Assembly (NCBI RefSeq): GCF_001440035.1
Contig: NZ_LJYG01000112.1
Coordinates: 319,814 to 353,902 of the forward strand
From: Bradyrhizobium manausense
GTDB lineage: Bacteria > Pseudomonadota > Alphaproteobacteria > Rhizobiales > Xanthobacteraceae
Direction: 5' to 3'
Length of the DNA stretch: 34,089 nucleotides
Part shown: positions 1 to 7,804 of the stretch, in pieces
How the letters are laid out: the number at the start of each line of letters is the position of its first letter
Position numbering within the stretch: the stretch's first letter is position 1
The notes under the pieces: generated by a model
Seen by the model: only the letters and a program-made list of their open reading frames with translations
Told to the model about the DNA's origin: nothing
The model's database searches: none
Position numbers and translations under genes: made by a program

Positions 1-174
1 CAGCCGTATCAGCTCAAGCCCCGACCGGTGCAATCAATGCAAGCAATGCGCTTGACATGAATCAAAGGCTGCCGTCGGTCCCGAGCAGGAAATCCACCAT
101 GAGGCCCTGGTGCTGCCGGTACATGTCTGTTCCGGTCGCGGTGACGCAGCCGTAGGGGGCCGGGATCATGCCGT

Positions 175-2034
175 TCATGCGGAGATCGGAGCGCCGTCGC
201 TGTTCGCGTCGGCACCATAGGTGAATTCCAGTCCGTCCAGATTGCCCTCCTTGCGCCAGATGGCGAGCAGCCTGAGAAACGCCATCGGTCCGCGCCAATA
301 CTGGCTGTTGCGCGCCGCGATCGGATCGAACACGCCTTCATTGTTGTAGTAGCCCGGCGTGCATTCGGCGAGATAGGTCTGGCGGCCCACCGCGGCCTTG
401 ACGACCTCATCGACCCAGGCGTTCTCGGCTGCGAGCGTCGGCTCCAGCGTTCGCGCGCCCCGCTTGCGCGCCTCTGATATGACATAGGCGATGTGCTGCG
501 ATTGCTCGTCGATGATGTGCGGGAAGTTGGCGCTCTGGCCGGCCTGCACCGTCACGATCAGGAAGCAGTTCGGGAAGCCGCGGCTGTAGAAGCCGTGCAT
601 CGTCTTGACGCCATCGCGCCAGCGCGCGGACAGGCTCATGCCATCGCGGCCGTAGACTTCAAACCCCATGCGGCGCGCATAGTCGGTGCCGACCTCGAAA
701 CCGCTGGCATAGATCAGGCAGTCGAGCTCATAGGCCTTGCCGCCGGCGACGACCGCATTCTCCGTGATGGCTTCGACGCCCCTGCCTTTGGTGTCGACGA
801 GATGCACATTGGGACGGTTGAACGTGTCGAGATATTCGTCGTGAAAGCACGGCCGCTTGCAGAACGCCTTGTACCAGGGCTTGAGCGCCGCTGCTGCCGC
901 CTCATCCTTCACGATCGCATCGACGCGGGCGCGGATCTCCTCCATCTTGCGATAGTCGGCCTGCTCGATCACCTTCAGCGCCTCTTCCATCGAGGCGACC
1001 TTGTGCTTCTGGCGGCGCGGCGCCAACAGGATCTCGCCGAGCAGGCCGGTCCAGCCGTCCTGCACCAGATCCTGCTCGAACGGCTCGCCTGAAATCACCG
1101 CAGTGAAATTGTCCATGCGCTCGCGCTGCCAGCCGGGCTTCAGGCTTTCCACCCAGGCGGCATCCGTCGGGCGGTCGGCGCGCACACCGATCGCGGACGG
1201 CGTGCGCTGGAACACGTAGAACTCTTTGGCCGAGCGGCCGAGATGCGGCACGCATTGCACCGATGTGGCGCCGGTGCCGATGATGCCGACGCGCTTGTCG
1301 GCAAGACCGGTAAGACCGCCCTCCGCACTGCCGCCGGTGTAAGCATAATCCCACCGGCTGGTATGGAAGCTGTGCCCCCTGAAGCTCTCGATGCCGGGGA
1401 TACCGGGCAGCTTCGGCCGGCTCAGCGGGCCTCCCGCGAGAATGACGAAGCGCGCGCGAATGCGATCGCCCCGATCGGTCTCGACCAGCCAGCGCCCCTC
1501 CTGCTCCTGCCATGTCATGCGCGAGATGACGGTCTGAAACAGCGCACGCGCGTACAGATCGAAATGGCGGCCGATGCGGCGCGAGTGTTCGTAGATCTCC
1601 GGCGCGCGCGCATATTTGCGCACCGGCATGTAGCCGGTCTCTTCCAGCAGCGGCAGGTAGATGTAGCTCTCGGTATCGCAGGCAGCGCCCGGATAACGAT
1701 TCCAGTACCAGGTGCCGCCGAAATCAGCGGCCTTTTCCACAATACGGAAATCGTCGATACCGGCCGCGCGCAGACGCGCGCCACACAACAGGCCGCCGAA
1801 GCCACCGCCGACAACAAGCACTTCGGTTTCTTCGCTTAAGGCTTTGCGCGCAAAACCAGCATCGGCCCAGGGATCGTCGAGATAGCGGGCAAAGTCGCCT
1901 GTTACCTCGACATATTGCGCCTTGCCCTCGGAGCGCAGACGCAGGTCACGCTCGTCGCGATAACGCGCACGCAAGGCCTGGATGTCGATCGTAGGTACGC
2001 CGGCTGTTTCGGTCTTGTGTCTTTCCGCTGACAT
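175..2034 (-). CDS. Type I Baeyer-Villiger monooxygenase (FAD/NADPH)
   Basis: A 619-residue flavoprotein that should insert one oxygen atom of O2 next to a ketone carbonyl, giving an ester or lactone, using NADPH and FAD. Seen: an N-terminal extension of about 70 residues, an FAD Rossmann motif GGGFGG (76-81), the family fingerprint FxGxxxHxxxWD as FRGHSFHTSRWD (218-229), a second nucleotide motif GTGATS (253-258), and a late DCLIYASGF motif where ATGF is more usual. The extension with its RYRDERDLRLR stretch recalls the cyclopentadecanone/large-ketone monooxygenase group, so a bulky cyclic or steroid-like ketone is possible; substrate is inference. The ATG at 2034 is chosen over an upstream in-frame start because GGAGGAG lies just before it and homologues start near here. 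It diverges from the GH172 gene and has no operon partner in the window. Confidence 0.9.
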   Translation of the reverse strand: MSAERHKTETAGVPTIDIQALRARYRDERDLRLRSEGKAQYVEVTGDFARYLDDPWADAGFARKALSEETEVLVVGGGFGGLLCGARLRAAGIDDFRIVEKAADFGGTWYWNRYPGAACDTESYIYLPLLEETGYMPVRKYARAPEIYEHSRRIGRHFDLYARALFQTVISRMTWQEQEGRWLVETDRGDRIRARFVILAGGPLSRPKLPGIPGIESFRGHSFHTSRWDYAYTGGSAEGGLTGLADKRVGIIGTGATSVQCVPHLGRSAKEFYVFQRTPSAIGVRADRPTDAAWVESLKPGWQRERMDNFTAVISGEPFEQDLVQDGWTGLLGEILLAPRRQKHKVASMEEALKVIEQADYRKMEEIRARVDAIVKDEAAAAALKPWYKAFCKRPCFHDEYLDTFNRPNVHLVDTKGRGVEAITENAVVAGGKAYELDCLIYASGFEVGTDYARRMGFEVYGRDGMSLSARWRDGVKTMHGFYSRGFPNCFLIVTVQAGQSANFPHIIDEQSQHIAYVISEARKRGARTLEPTLAAENAWVDEVVKAAVGRQTYLAECTPGYYNNEGVFDPIAARNSQYWRGPMAFLRLLAIWRKEGNLDGLEFTYGADANSDGAPISA

Positions 2035-2216
2035 CGATCTCCTCCACCGCGGGCCGCTGCTTCGCCGGCAGCTCGTGCCACTTAGCCCCGAAAAAGAGAC
2101 GCATGCAATCGCGTCCATCGGAGATGGCAGGAACGCCCTCTTGCTCTCGTCGTCCGCAACAACGGTGCGTCCGCTCTTTCGCTACGCCGTCATCTTCATC
2201 TTTTGGTAGATTCGGC

Positions 2217-2239
2217 AGCGATATATCCCTGATATCGCT
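2217..2239. promoter_or_regulatory. Palindrome before the GH172 gene, probable operator
   Basis: Perfect 8-base arms AGCGATAT and ATATCGCT are separated by 7 bases. The site ends 20 bases before the GH172 start, inside the 225-base divergent region shared with the monooxygenase gene. Position and symmetry fit a repressor site for the rightward gene; no regulator gene lies next to it, so the binding protein is unknown. The rest of the divergent region shows no other clear motif. Confidence 0.45.
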
Positions 2240-2259
2240 AACTCCTGATCGAGGACATC

Positions 2260-3369
2260 ATGGCGTTTTCCGGATTGGGCCTGCATCTCGGCAATTTGTC
2301 GCGCCTGTCGGACGCGCAGACGCGGTCGATCAGCCCCGAGAATTTCACCGGTGAAAAGGGCAAGGGCGGCATGTCCGTCGATGGTCCGGCAGCGCGTCAG
2401 GCCCGCGACCTCGGCCGAGGCTGGAAGGTGTCTCCCTATGTCGTGATCGAGCCCGGCGCGACGTTCACGCTCGCGGACATCGAGGGCCAGGGCGCGATCC
2501 AGCAGATCTGGATGACGCTGGCGCGCGGACGGCTTCGCCATTCCATTCTGCGCGTGTACTGGGACGACCAGGCGCAGCCGAGCGTGGAATGCCCGGCCGG
2601 CGATTTCTTTGCCTGTGGCTGGGAGGAATTTGCGCAGGTCTCGTCGCTCGCGGTCTGCGTCAATCCGGGACGCGCCTTCAACTGTTATTGGGAGATGCCG
2701 TTCCGCAAGCGCGCGCGCTTCACCCTGGAAAACCGTAGCGAAGAGGCACTGACCGTCTACTACCAGATCAACTACACCCTGACCGAGGTGCCGGAAGACT
2801 GCGCCTATTTCCATGCGCAGTTCCGCCGCACCAATCCGCTGCCCTACAAGGAGGTCTACACCATCCTCGACGGCATCAATGGCCGCGGCCATTACGTCGG
2901 CACCTACATGGCCTGGGGCGTCAACAACAACGGGTGGTGGGGCGAAGGCGAGATCAAGTTCTTCATCGACGGCGACGGCGAATTCCCGACCATCTGCGGT
3001 ACCGGCACCGAGGACTATTTCTGCGGCGCCTATAATTTCGATCCCCATGTCGCGCATGCCGGCCAAGGGCAATCCCGCTATGTGGAGTTCACCACGCCCT
3101 ATGCCGGCCTGCCGCAGGTGATCCGGCCCGACGGCGTCTACAAATCGCAGCAACGGTTCGGCCTGTACCGCTGGCACATCCCCGATCCGATCCGCTTCCA
3201 GAGCGACCTGCGCGTGACCATCCAGGCGCTCGGCTGGCTGCCCGGCGTCAGGGAATCGAAATATCTCCCACTACAGGACGACATCGCCTCGGTCGCGTTC
3301 TGGTATCAGGCGCTGCCGACGGCAGTATTCCCGGAGTTGCCCGGGCCGGACTATCTGGAAATCGGTTAG
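2260..3369 (+). CDS. GH172 (DUF2961) family glycoside hydrolase
   Basis: A 369-residue protein of the DUF2961 family, now glycoside hydrolase family 172. Characterised members act on fructofuranosides (difructose anhydride, alpha-D-fructofuranosidase) or on D-arabinofuranosides; which applies here cannot be told from sequence. Seen: the two acidic family motifs, GEGEIKFFIDGD at 228-239 and GTGTEDYF at 247-254, which carry the expected catalytic glutamates, and an aromatic-rich beta-sandwich type sequence. No signal peptide is visible, so it is probably cytoplasmic or exported in another way. The start has a GAGGAC ribosome site 6 bases upstream. It stands alone: no sugar transporter or regulator is adjacent. 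It converges with the HlyD gene, whose stop lies 30 bases beyond. Confidence 0.85.
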   Translation: MAFSGLGLHLGNLSRLSDAQTRSISPENFTGEKGKGGMSVDGPAARQARDLGRGWKVSPYVVIEPGATFTLADIEGQGAIQQIWMTLARGRLRHSILRVYWDDQAQPSVECPAGDFFACGWEEFAQVSSLAVCVNPGRAFNCYWEMPFRKRARFTLENRSEEALTVYYQINYTLTEVPEDCAYFHAQFRRTNPLPYKEVYTILDGINGRGHYVGTYMAWGVNNNGWWGEGEIKFFIDGDGEFPTICGTGTEDYFCGAYNFDPHVAHAGQGQSRYVEFTTPYAGLPQVIRPDGVYKSQQRFGLYRWHIPDPIRFQSDLRVTIQALGWLPGVRESKYLPLQDDIASVAFWYQALPTAVFPELPGPDYLEIG

Positions 3370-3380
3370 GGCTATCAAGA

Positions 3381-3399
3381 AATGCGTACAACGCGCATT
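3381..3399. terminator. Weak stem-loop between convergent genes
   Basis: Arms AATGCG and CGCATT (6 bp, 7-base loop) lie between the GH172 stop and the HlyD stop, touching the last base of the HlyD gene. There is no T-tract on either side, so it is only a possible bidirectional terminator. Confidence 0.25.
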
Positions 3400-4265
3400 C
3401 AATTCAACACCTCCACCGTCGCCGAGCGCCCCGCGACCAGCGAGATTGCCTCGGGAACGGAATCCAGCGCGATGCGCACGGGCACACGCTGGGCGAGACG
3501 CACCCAGCTGAACGTCGGATTGACGTTGGCAAGCAGATTCGCACCTTCAGCGCGGTCGCGGTCCTCGATGCCGGCGGCAATGCTCTCGACATGGCCCGTG
3601 AGGGTCGCCTTCTCGCCCATCAGACGGACCTGAACCTTGTCGCCGACGCGGATGCGCGCAAGCTTGGTCTCTTCGAAGTAGCCCTCGACATGCAGCGTGT
3701 CGGTGTCGACCAGCGCCATCACGCCCCTGCCCGCGGAGACATAAGCGCCGGGCCGCAAATCCATGTTGGTGATCACGCCGTTCACGGACGCCCGGACCTC
3801 GCTGCGATCGAAATTGAGCTGGGCGACCGCGCGGTCGGCGACCGCGGCATCGAAGGCGGCCTTGGCCTGAAGCTGGGTCGCGAGTACCTGCTCCTGCTTC
3901 TGCTGCGACACCGCGTCCGTTGTCAGCGCGGTATAGCGCTTCAGATCGGCATTGGCCTGGTCGAGCGTGGCCTGATGACCGGCGACAGCCGCATCGGCCT
4001 GCCGCAGCGCCAGCGCAAAGCGCTCACGATCGATCCTGAACAGCACGTCGCCGCGATGGACCTTCTGGTTGTCCTTGACCAGCACTTCGGTGACGAAGCC
4101 GGAGACATCGGGCGCGACCTGGACCACGTCGGCCCGCACGCGGCCGTCGCGGGTCCAGGGCGATTCCATGTAGTAGCCCCAAAGCTCGCGGCCGACACCG
4201 ATCGCGGCGATAACAGCGATGATGGTCACCGCAAGCCGGCCGAGCCAGGCAAAATTTCCTTTCAT
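3399..4265 (-). CDS. HlyD/AaeA-like membrane fusion protein
   Basis: A 288-residue periplasmic adaptor of the HlyD/EmrA/AaeA type that links an inner-membrane exporter to the outer membrane. Seen: one N-terminal membrane anchor (about 9-29), then SPWTRDGRVRADVV followed by QVAPDVSGFV, typical of the AaeA/EmrA lipoyl-like domain, a short alpha-hairpin (about 95-160), and a closing beta-barrel. Its ATG overlaps the stop of the DUF1656 gene by 4 bases (ATGA), so translation is coupled and the start is secure. It is the last gene of a three-gene operon FUSC-DUF1656-HlyD that matches the AaeXAB set, which exports aromatic carboxylic acids such as hydroxybenzoates. The exported substrate here is inferred from that family and from the aromatic-acid catabolic genes nearby. 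Confidence 0.88.
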   Translation of the reverse strand: MKGNFAWLGRLAVTIIAVIAAIGVGRELWGYYMESPWTRDGRVRADVVQVAPDVSGFVTEVLVKDNQKVHRGDVLFRIDRERFALALRQADAAVAGHQATLDQANADLKRYTALTTDAVSQQKQEQVLATQLQAKAAFDAAVADRAVAQLNFDRSEVRASVNGVITNMDLRPGAYVSAGRGVMALVDTDTLHVEGYFEETKLARIRVGDKVQVRLMGEKATLTGHVESIAAGIEDRDRAEGANLLANVNPTFSWVRLAQRVPVRIALDSVPEAISLVAGRSATVEVLN

Positions 4266-4468
4266 GAGAGATACTCCGAGAGATAGACGATGCCGCCGAG
4301 CAGGCAGACGAAGACTGCGAAATCGAACAGCGCGCGGTGCCAGACCAGGCGGTAGAGGTCGAAGCGCTGCATGATCCGGCGCAGGAGCGCGCTCAGCACA
4401 TAAGCGACGATGATCCAGAGCAAGAGCGCCGGCACCAGCACACCGTAGATGTCGATCACATATCTCAT
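4262..4468 (-). CDS. DUF1656 small membrane protein (AaeX-like)
   Basis: A 68-residue hydrophobic protein with two predicted membrane spans (about 8-28 and 46-64) joined by a basic loop (LLRRIMQRFDLYR). Size, topology and position match DUF1656 proteins, of which AaeX of E. coli is the best known; they accompany HlyD and FUSC partners in aromatic-acid efflux operons, but their exact role is unknown. It overlaps both neighbours by 4 bases: its ATG lies in the FUSC stop, and its own stop contains the HlyD ATG. This coupling supports a fixed ratio of the three products. Confidence 0.85.
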   Translation of the reverse strand: MRYVIDIYGVLVPALLLWIIVAYVLSALLRRIMQRFDLYRLVWHRALFDFAVFVCLLGGIVYLSEYLS

Positions 4469-6516
4469 GCCGCCACACTTGCATCTGCGCGCGGCCGATA
4501 GGCCGGCGCGTCCGGGAACAGGCCGCGCCTGATACCGACGAGGCCGATCAGCGCGTCTTCCCGCGCGCTGTCATTGGGATCCTTCACCGCCTGGCCCAGC
4601 GCCCGGTCGACGCTGGCCAGAAGCTCGCGCGGCATGCCCCCGCCCGCATAGTTGCGGCAGGCGATGGCGAGCTGGTCGAGCATGTCGTCGATGACCGCGA
4701 TGGTCGACGCCGCGAGCCCGTAGCGCGCCCGGCGCAGATCGATGATGTTGATGCCGATGCGGAGCTGCACGAGGCTATCGGCGTCGCGCCGGTCGCTCTC
4801 GGACAGGAAGGCGATGCGCTGCACCAACAACCCGAGACGGTGCAGCATGAGCCCGGCGAACTCCGCGCGATCGCGTTTGCCGCGCCGTTCGGCAGCGATC
4901 GCGATCGTGATCCAGCTCGACAGCACCAGGCGGTTGGCGATCCACTCGGCGCCCACCCCCCGCGCGATCCGCGTCACGACCTCCGCCATGATGACGCCGA
5001 CGAAGAACGCGACAGCGGAATTGGCAAAGGATGCAAAGTCGGCCGCGTAGGTCGATTGCAGCGCGAGCAGTGTCGCGGTGTTGGCGGCGAGCGCCATGCC
5101 GGTGCCCGCCGTGGCGGGCCGGCTGATCAGCAAGCCATAGAGCAGGAAAGTCGGCGCCAGCGCAACGATCAGGACCTCGATATGGGAGATCGCGGGAATG
5201 ATCGCGAACAGATAGATCGCGACCACGACGATGCCGACCAGCGACCACAGGCCGAAACTGCGGATGAATCGCGCGGGCTCATCCTGCGCGGCGAAGAACG
5301 AGCAGGCCACGGCCGCCATCATCGGCGCCGAGGCGCCGTCCGGCCAGCCCGTGCCGATCCAGAACGCGCAGGAGATCAGGATCGCCACGGTCGCGCCCGC
5401 TGCCGACCACAGTGCCAGGCCGCGATCGCGGTGACGCACCGGCGCAGCGCCAGCCTCGGATCGAAACGCCAGATCGAGCGTGGAGACGTTGCGGTTCTCG
5501 GCAATGGCCTCGGTCAGCGCACGGCAGTCGCGCGAGAGGTCGACCAGATCGCGCAACCGCGCCAGCAGGCTGGTGGTGATGATCCGTTCCCAGGACGCGC
5601 TGTCGTTCAGCCCCGCCTGCTGCTCCGCTATAGCGCCGCGGACACGGTCGGCCGGCTGCCGCGCGCTGACGTCACTTCCAATCCATTGCGCAAGCTCGTC
5701 CAGCAGGCGCTTCAGCTCCGGCTGGCGCTGCAGGGACTCCTCGCCCAATGCAGCCAGACGGTCCTCGATCGAGGCGATCACGGGCAGCAAGGTCAACATC
5801 CGCAGCCGGATTTCGCCGAGGCCGGTCACGGCATTGCGGTCGGTCAGGCGATCATAGGCAAGATGAGTGGAGAGCGTGTCGATCTCGACGATATCGGTCG
5901 CGAGCTTGAGGCGCTTGTCTCGGCGCGTTTCGTCGCTCGCCTCCCGCAGCAGAACGATCTGGCTGAGGTGGCGTGCATCGGAAAGCCAGGTGTCGACGCG
6001 ATGAGCCACGGCCGGCGCGACGCTGCGGGGGAACACGATGGTCGAGACCAGGCTGGCGCAGATGATCCCGAGCGAGATCTCCTCGAGGCGCGCCACCGCG
6101 GTGTCGAAGATCGCGTCGGGCGCGGAGACCGAGGGAAAGCCGATCAGCGCGACCGTGTATCCGGCCAGCATGAACAGATAGCTGCGCGGCGTGCCGTCGA
6201 GCAGCGACAGATAGAGGCAGAACCCGACCCAGAGCGCGATCGCGAGGCATAGCAGTTCCGGCGCATTGATCAGATTTGGCACCAGCGCCACCGTCATGGT
6301 GGCGCCGACCAGGGTGCCGATCACGCGGAAGAGCGCCTTCGAGCTGGTGGCGCCGGCGAGCGGCTGCGAGGTGATGTAGACCGTCGCCATGGCCCAATAG
6401 GGCCGCGGCAGGTCCATGGCGAGCGCAATGACAAGCGCCAGCATCGAGGCGGCAAACGTCTTCAACGCGAAAATCAAGTCCGCGTGGCGGACCAGGAACG
6501 GCTCACTTTCGCGCAT
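4465..6516 (-). CDS. FUSC-family exporter (AaeB-like)
   Basis: A 683-residue inner-membrane transporter of the FUSC/aromatic acid exporter family. Seen: an N-terminal bundle of five or six membrane spans (about 15-170) with the family stretch RPYWAMATVYI, a long soluble helical region (about 185-380), and a second bundle in the C-terminal half (about 390-530), followed by a cytoplasmic tail. It should work with the HlyD adaptor to push aromatic acids out, probably by proton exchange. The ATG at 6516 is taken because the family begins just before the first span; an in-frame TTG at 6663 would add 49 residues of no family character. It is first in the operon, unlike E. coli where aaeX leads. The 190 bases upstream hold the promoter, though I cannot name a motif. 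Confidence 0.88.
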   Translation of the reverse strand: MRESEPFLVRHADLIFALKTFAASMLALVIALAMDLPRPYWAMATVYITSQPLAGATSSKALFRVIGTLVGATMTVALVPNLINAPELLCLAIALWVGFCLYLSLLDGTPRSYLFMLAGYTVALIGFPSVSAPDAIFDTAVARLEEISLGIICASLVSTIVFPRSVAPAVAHRVDTWLSDARHLSQIVLLREASDETRRDKRLKLATDIVEIDTLSTHLAYDRLTDRNAVTGLGEIRLRMLTLLPVIASIEDRLAALGEESLQRQPELKRLLDELAQWIGSDVSARQPADRVRGAIAEQQAGLNDSASWERIITTSLLARLRDLVDLSRDCRALTEAIAENRNVSTLDLAFRSEAGAAPVRHRDRGLALWSAAGATVAILISCAFWIGTGWPDGASAPMMAAVACSFFAAQDEPARFIRSFGLWSLVGIVVVAIYLFAIIPAISHIEVLIVALAPTFLLYGLLISRPATAGTGMALAANTATLLALQSTYAADFASFANSAVAFFVGVIMAEVVTRIARGVGAEWIANRLVLSSWITIAIAAERRGKRDRAEFAGLMLHRLGLLVQRIAFLSESDRRDADSLVQLRIGINIIDLRRARYGLAASTIAVIDDMLDQLAIACRNYAGGGMPRELLASVDRALGQAVKDPNDSAREDALIGLVGIRRGLFPDAPAYRPRADASVAA

Positions 6517-6669
6517 GACTATTTCGCCTCTGGAACCGCCGCTGCCCCGAGCAGGCTGGCCCGCTGCTCGATGCGCTGGTGCGTCGCGAAGGTTATCGCA
6601 AGTTCGTCCCCACCGATATCCTTCGGGCCTCGCCCACCCCTGTCGGATGTAGCGTTTTGGCACGGCGGT

Positions 6670-6688
6670 CTCTCCCCGGCGGCGAGAG
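6670..6688. terminator. Possible stem-loop after the orphan binding-protein gene
   Basis: Arms CTCTC and GAGAG around a GC-rich 9-base loop lie 20-40 bases beyond the stop of the minus-strand binding-protein gene and before the FUSC gene. There is no T-tract. It could separate transcription of the two genes; support is weak. Confidence 0.2.
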
Positions 6689-6706
6689 ATGGAAGCCGCC
6701 CCCGCC

Positions 6707-7615
6707 TCACTTCACCGCATACACGTCCGGATCGGCGCTCGAGCTCGGGTTCTTGAAGGCGGCGCGCAAGGCCGGCGACATCGGAACGTTGTAATTGATG
6801 CCGTTCGGCGGGGTCGGCGATTCCAGCCACTTCCTGTAGAGCACCTCGATCTCGGGGCTTGCGTAGAGCTCCGCGGTCGCGCGATCGGCCAACGCCTTGA
6901 ACGGCGCGTCGTCCCGACGCAGCATGATCCCGTAGGGCTCCGGCTTGGAGAAGGTCTCGTCGCCGATCATGAACTGCGCCGGCTCCTTCGAGCGCGCAAT
7001 GGCGACCGCGAGCTGGATATCGTCGAGCGCGTAGGCCTGCGCGCGGTCGGTCTCGAGCAGCAGGAAGGCCTCGGCCTGATCCACGGCCGGCATGATCTTG
7101 ATGCCGAGATTGCGCTCGGTGTTGACCTTGGCGAGTTGGTTCAGATTGACCGAGCCCGCCACAGCCGTGACCGCCTTGCCCTTGAGGTCGTCGATGGTGT
7201 TGATGTTCGCGGCCTTCTTGGCGGCAAAGCGCGTCGCGCTGAGGAAGTGCGTGTTGGTGAAGGCGACCTGCTTCTGGCGGTCGGCATTGTTGGTGGTCGC
7301 CGAGCAGTGCAGGTCGAGCGTGCCGTTGACCATCAGCGGGATGCGGTTCGAGGAGGTCACCGCGACATAGTCGACGGCAATGTCGGGCATGCCGAGTTGC
7401 TTCTTCACGGCGTCCACGATTCTGAGGCAGATATCCATGGCAAAGCCGACCGGCTTCTGGTTGCCGTCGAGATAGCTGAAGGGCACCGAGGCTTCCTGAT
7501 AGCCCAGCGCAATTTTCCTGGTCTCCTTGACCTTCTGGAGCGTACCGGAGAGATCTTCGGCGGACGCTGCGCCGGCAAGACAAGTGACGGCCAAGAGAAC
7601 GGCGGGTAGACGCAT
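6707..7615 (-). CDS. Amino-acid-type ABC substrate-binding protein (SBP_bac_3), orphan
   Basis: A 302-residue periplasmic binding protein of the polar amino-acid family (GltI-like). Seen: a Sec signal peptide (about 1-19, ending AASA before ED), the early FSYLDGNQKPVGFAMDIC stretch that begins the binding lobe, and LDLHCSATTNN/R, the region equivalent to the ligand-binding GT/R motif of glutamate/aspartate binders. The start at 7615 has CAGGAG 7 bases upstream; a longer in-frame start lacks this. No permease or ATPase gene is beside it, so it would need a transporter encoded elsewhere. It diverges from two cytosine-deaminase-like amidohydrolase genes, so a small nitrogen-containing ligand feeding those enzymes is possible, but this is inference from context. 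Confidence 0.88.
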   Translation of the reverse strand: MRLPAVLLAVTCLAGAASAEDLSGTLQKVKETRKIALGYQEASVPFSYLDGNQKPVGFAMDICLRIVDAVKKQLGMPDIAVDYVAVTSSNRIPLMVNGTLDLHCSATTNNADRQKQVAFTNTHFLSATRFAAKKAANINTIDDLKGKAVTAVAGSVNLNQLAKVNTERNLGIKIMPAVDQAEAFLLLETDRAQAYALDDIQLAVAIARSKEPAQFMIGDETFSKPEPYGIMLRRDDAPFKALADRATAELYASPEIEVLYRKWLESPTPPNGINYNVPMSPALRAAFKNPSSSADPDVYAVK

Positions 7616-7804
7616 CGAAAGCTCCTGAAAAGGTCGCGCCGCCATGCCGGGCGCAATCGAGGCGGTGATAGCCCAGTCGCCCGCCAGCCACCAGACCGGC
7701 CTGGGTCTACCAGCTATCGCGGCTTTCGATATGGCGGCAGGCCCTTCGTCTCCGCTACATTGGCACGATCCAGGACTCGCCGATCTATCAGCCAGATCTT
7801 CTCC

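Noticed and set aside
62..178. A 38-codon minus-strand frame whose ATG overlaps the monooxygenase stop
   Set aside because: The ATGA overlap is suggestive, but the peptide has no recognisable feature and the window edge prevents judging the downstream context.
4840..6252. Long plus-strand open frame (about 470 codons) opposite the FUSC gene
   Set aside because: Arg/Asp/Gln-rich composition without family motifs, typical of the antisense frame of a GC-rich gene; the minus-strand FUSC protein explains the DNA.
6519..7691. Minus-strand frame of 390 codons through the binding-protein gene, ending just before FUSC
   Set aside because: It is out of frame with the clear binding protein over most of its length; only the last 60 or so codons cover free DNA and show no family.
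7760..7785. TGGCAC sequence before the first amidohydrolase, considered as a sigma-54 promoter
   Set aside because: The TTGC half is missing at the required spacing.
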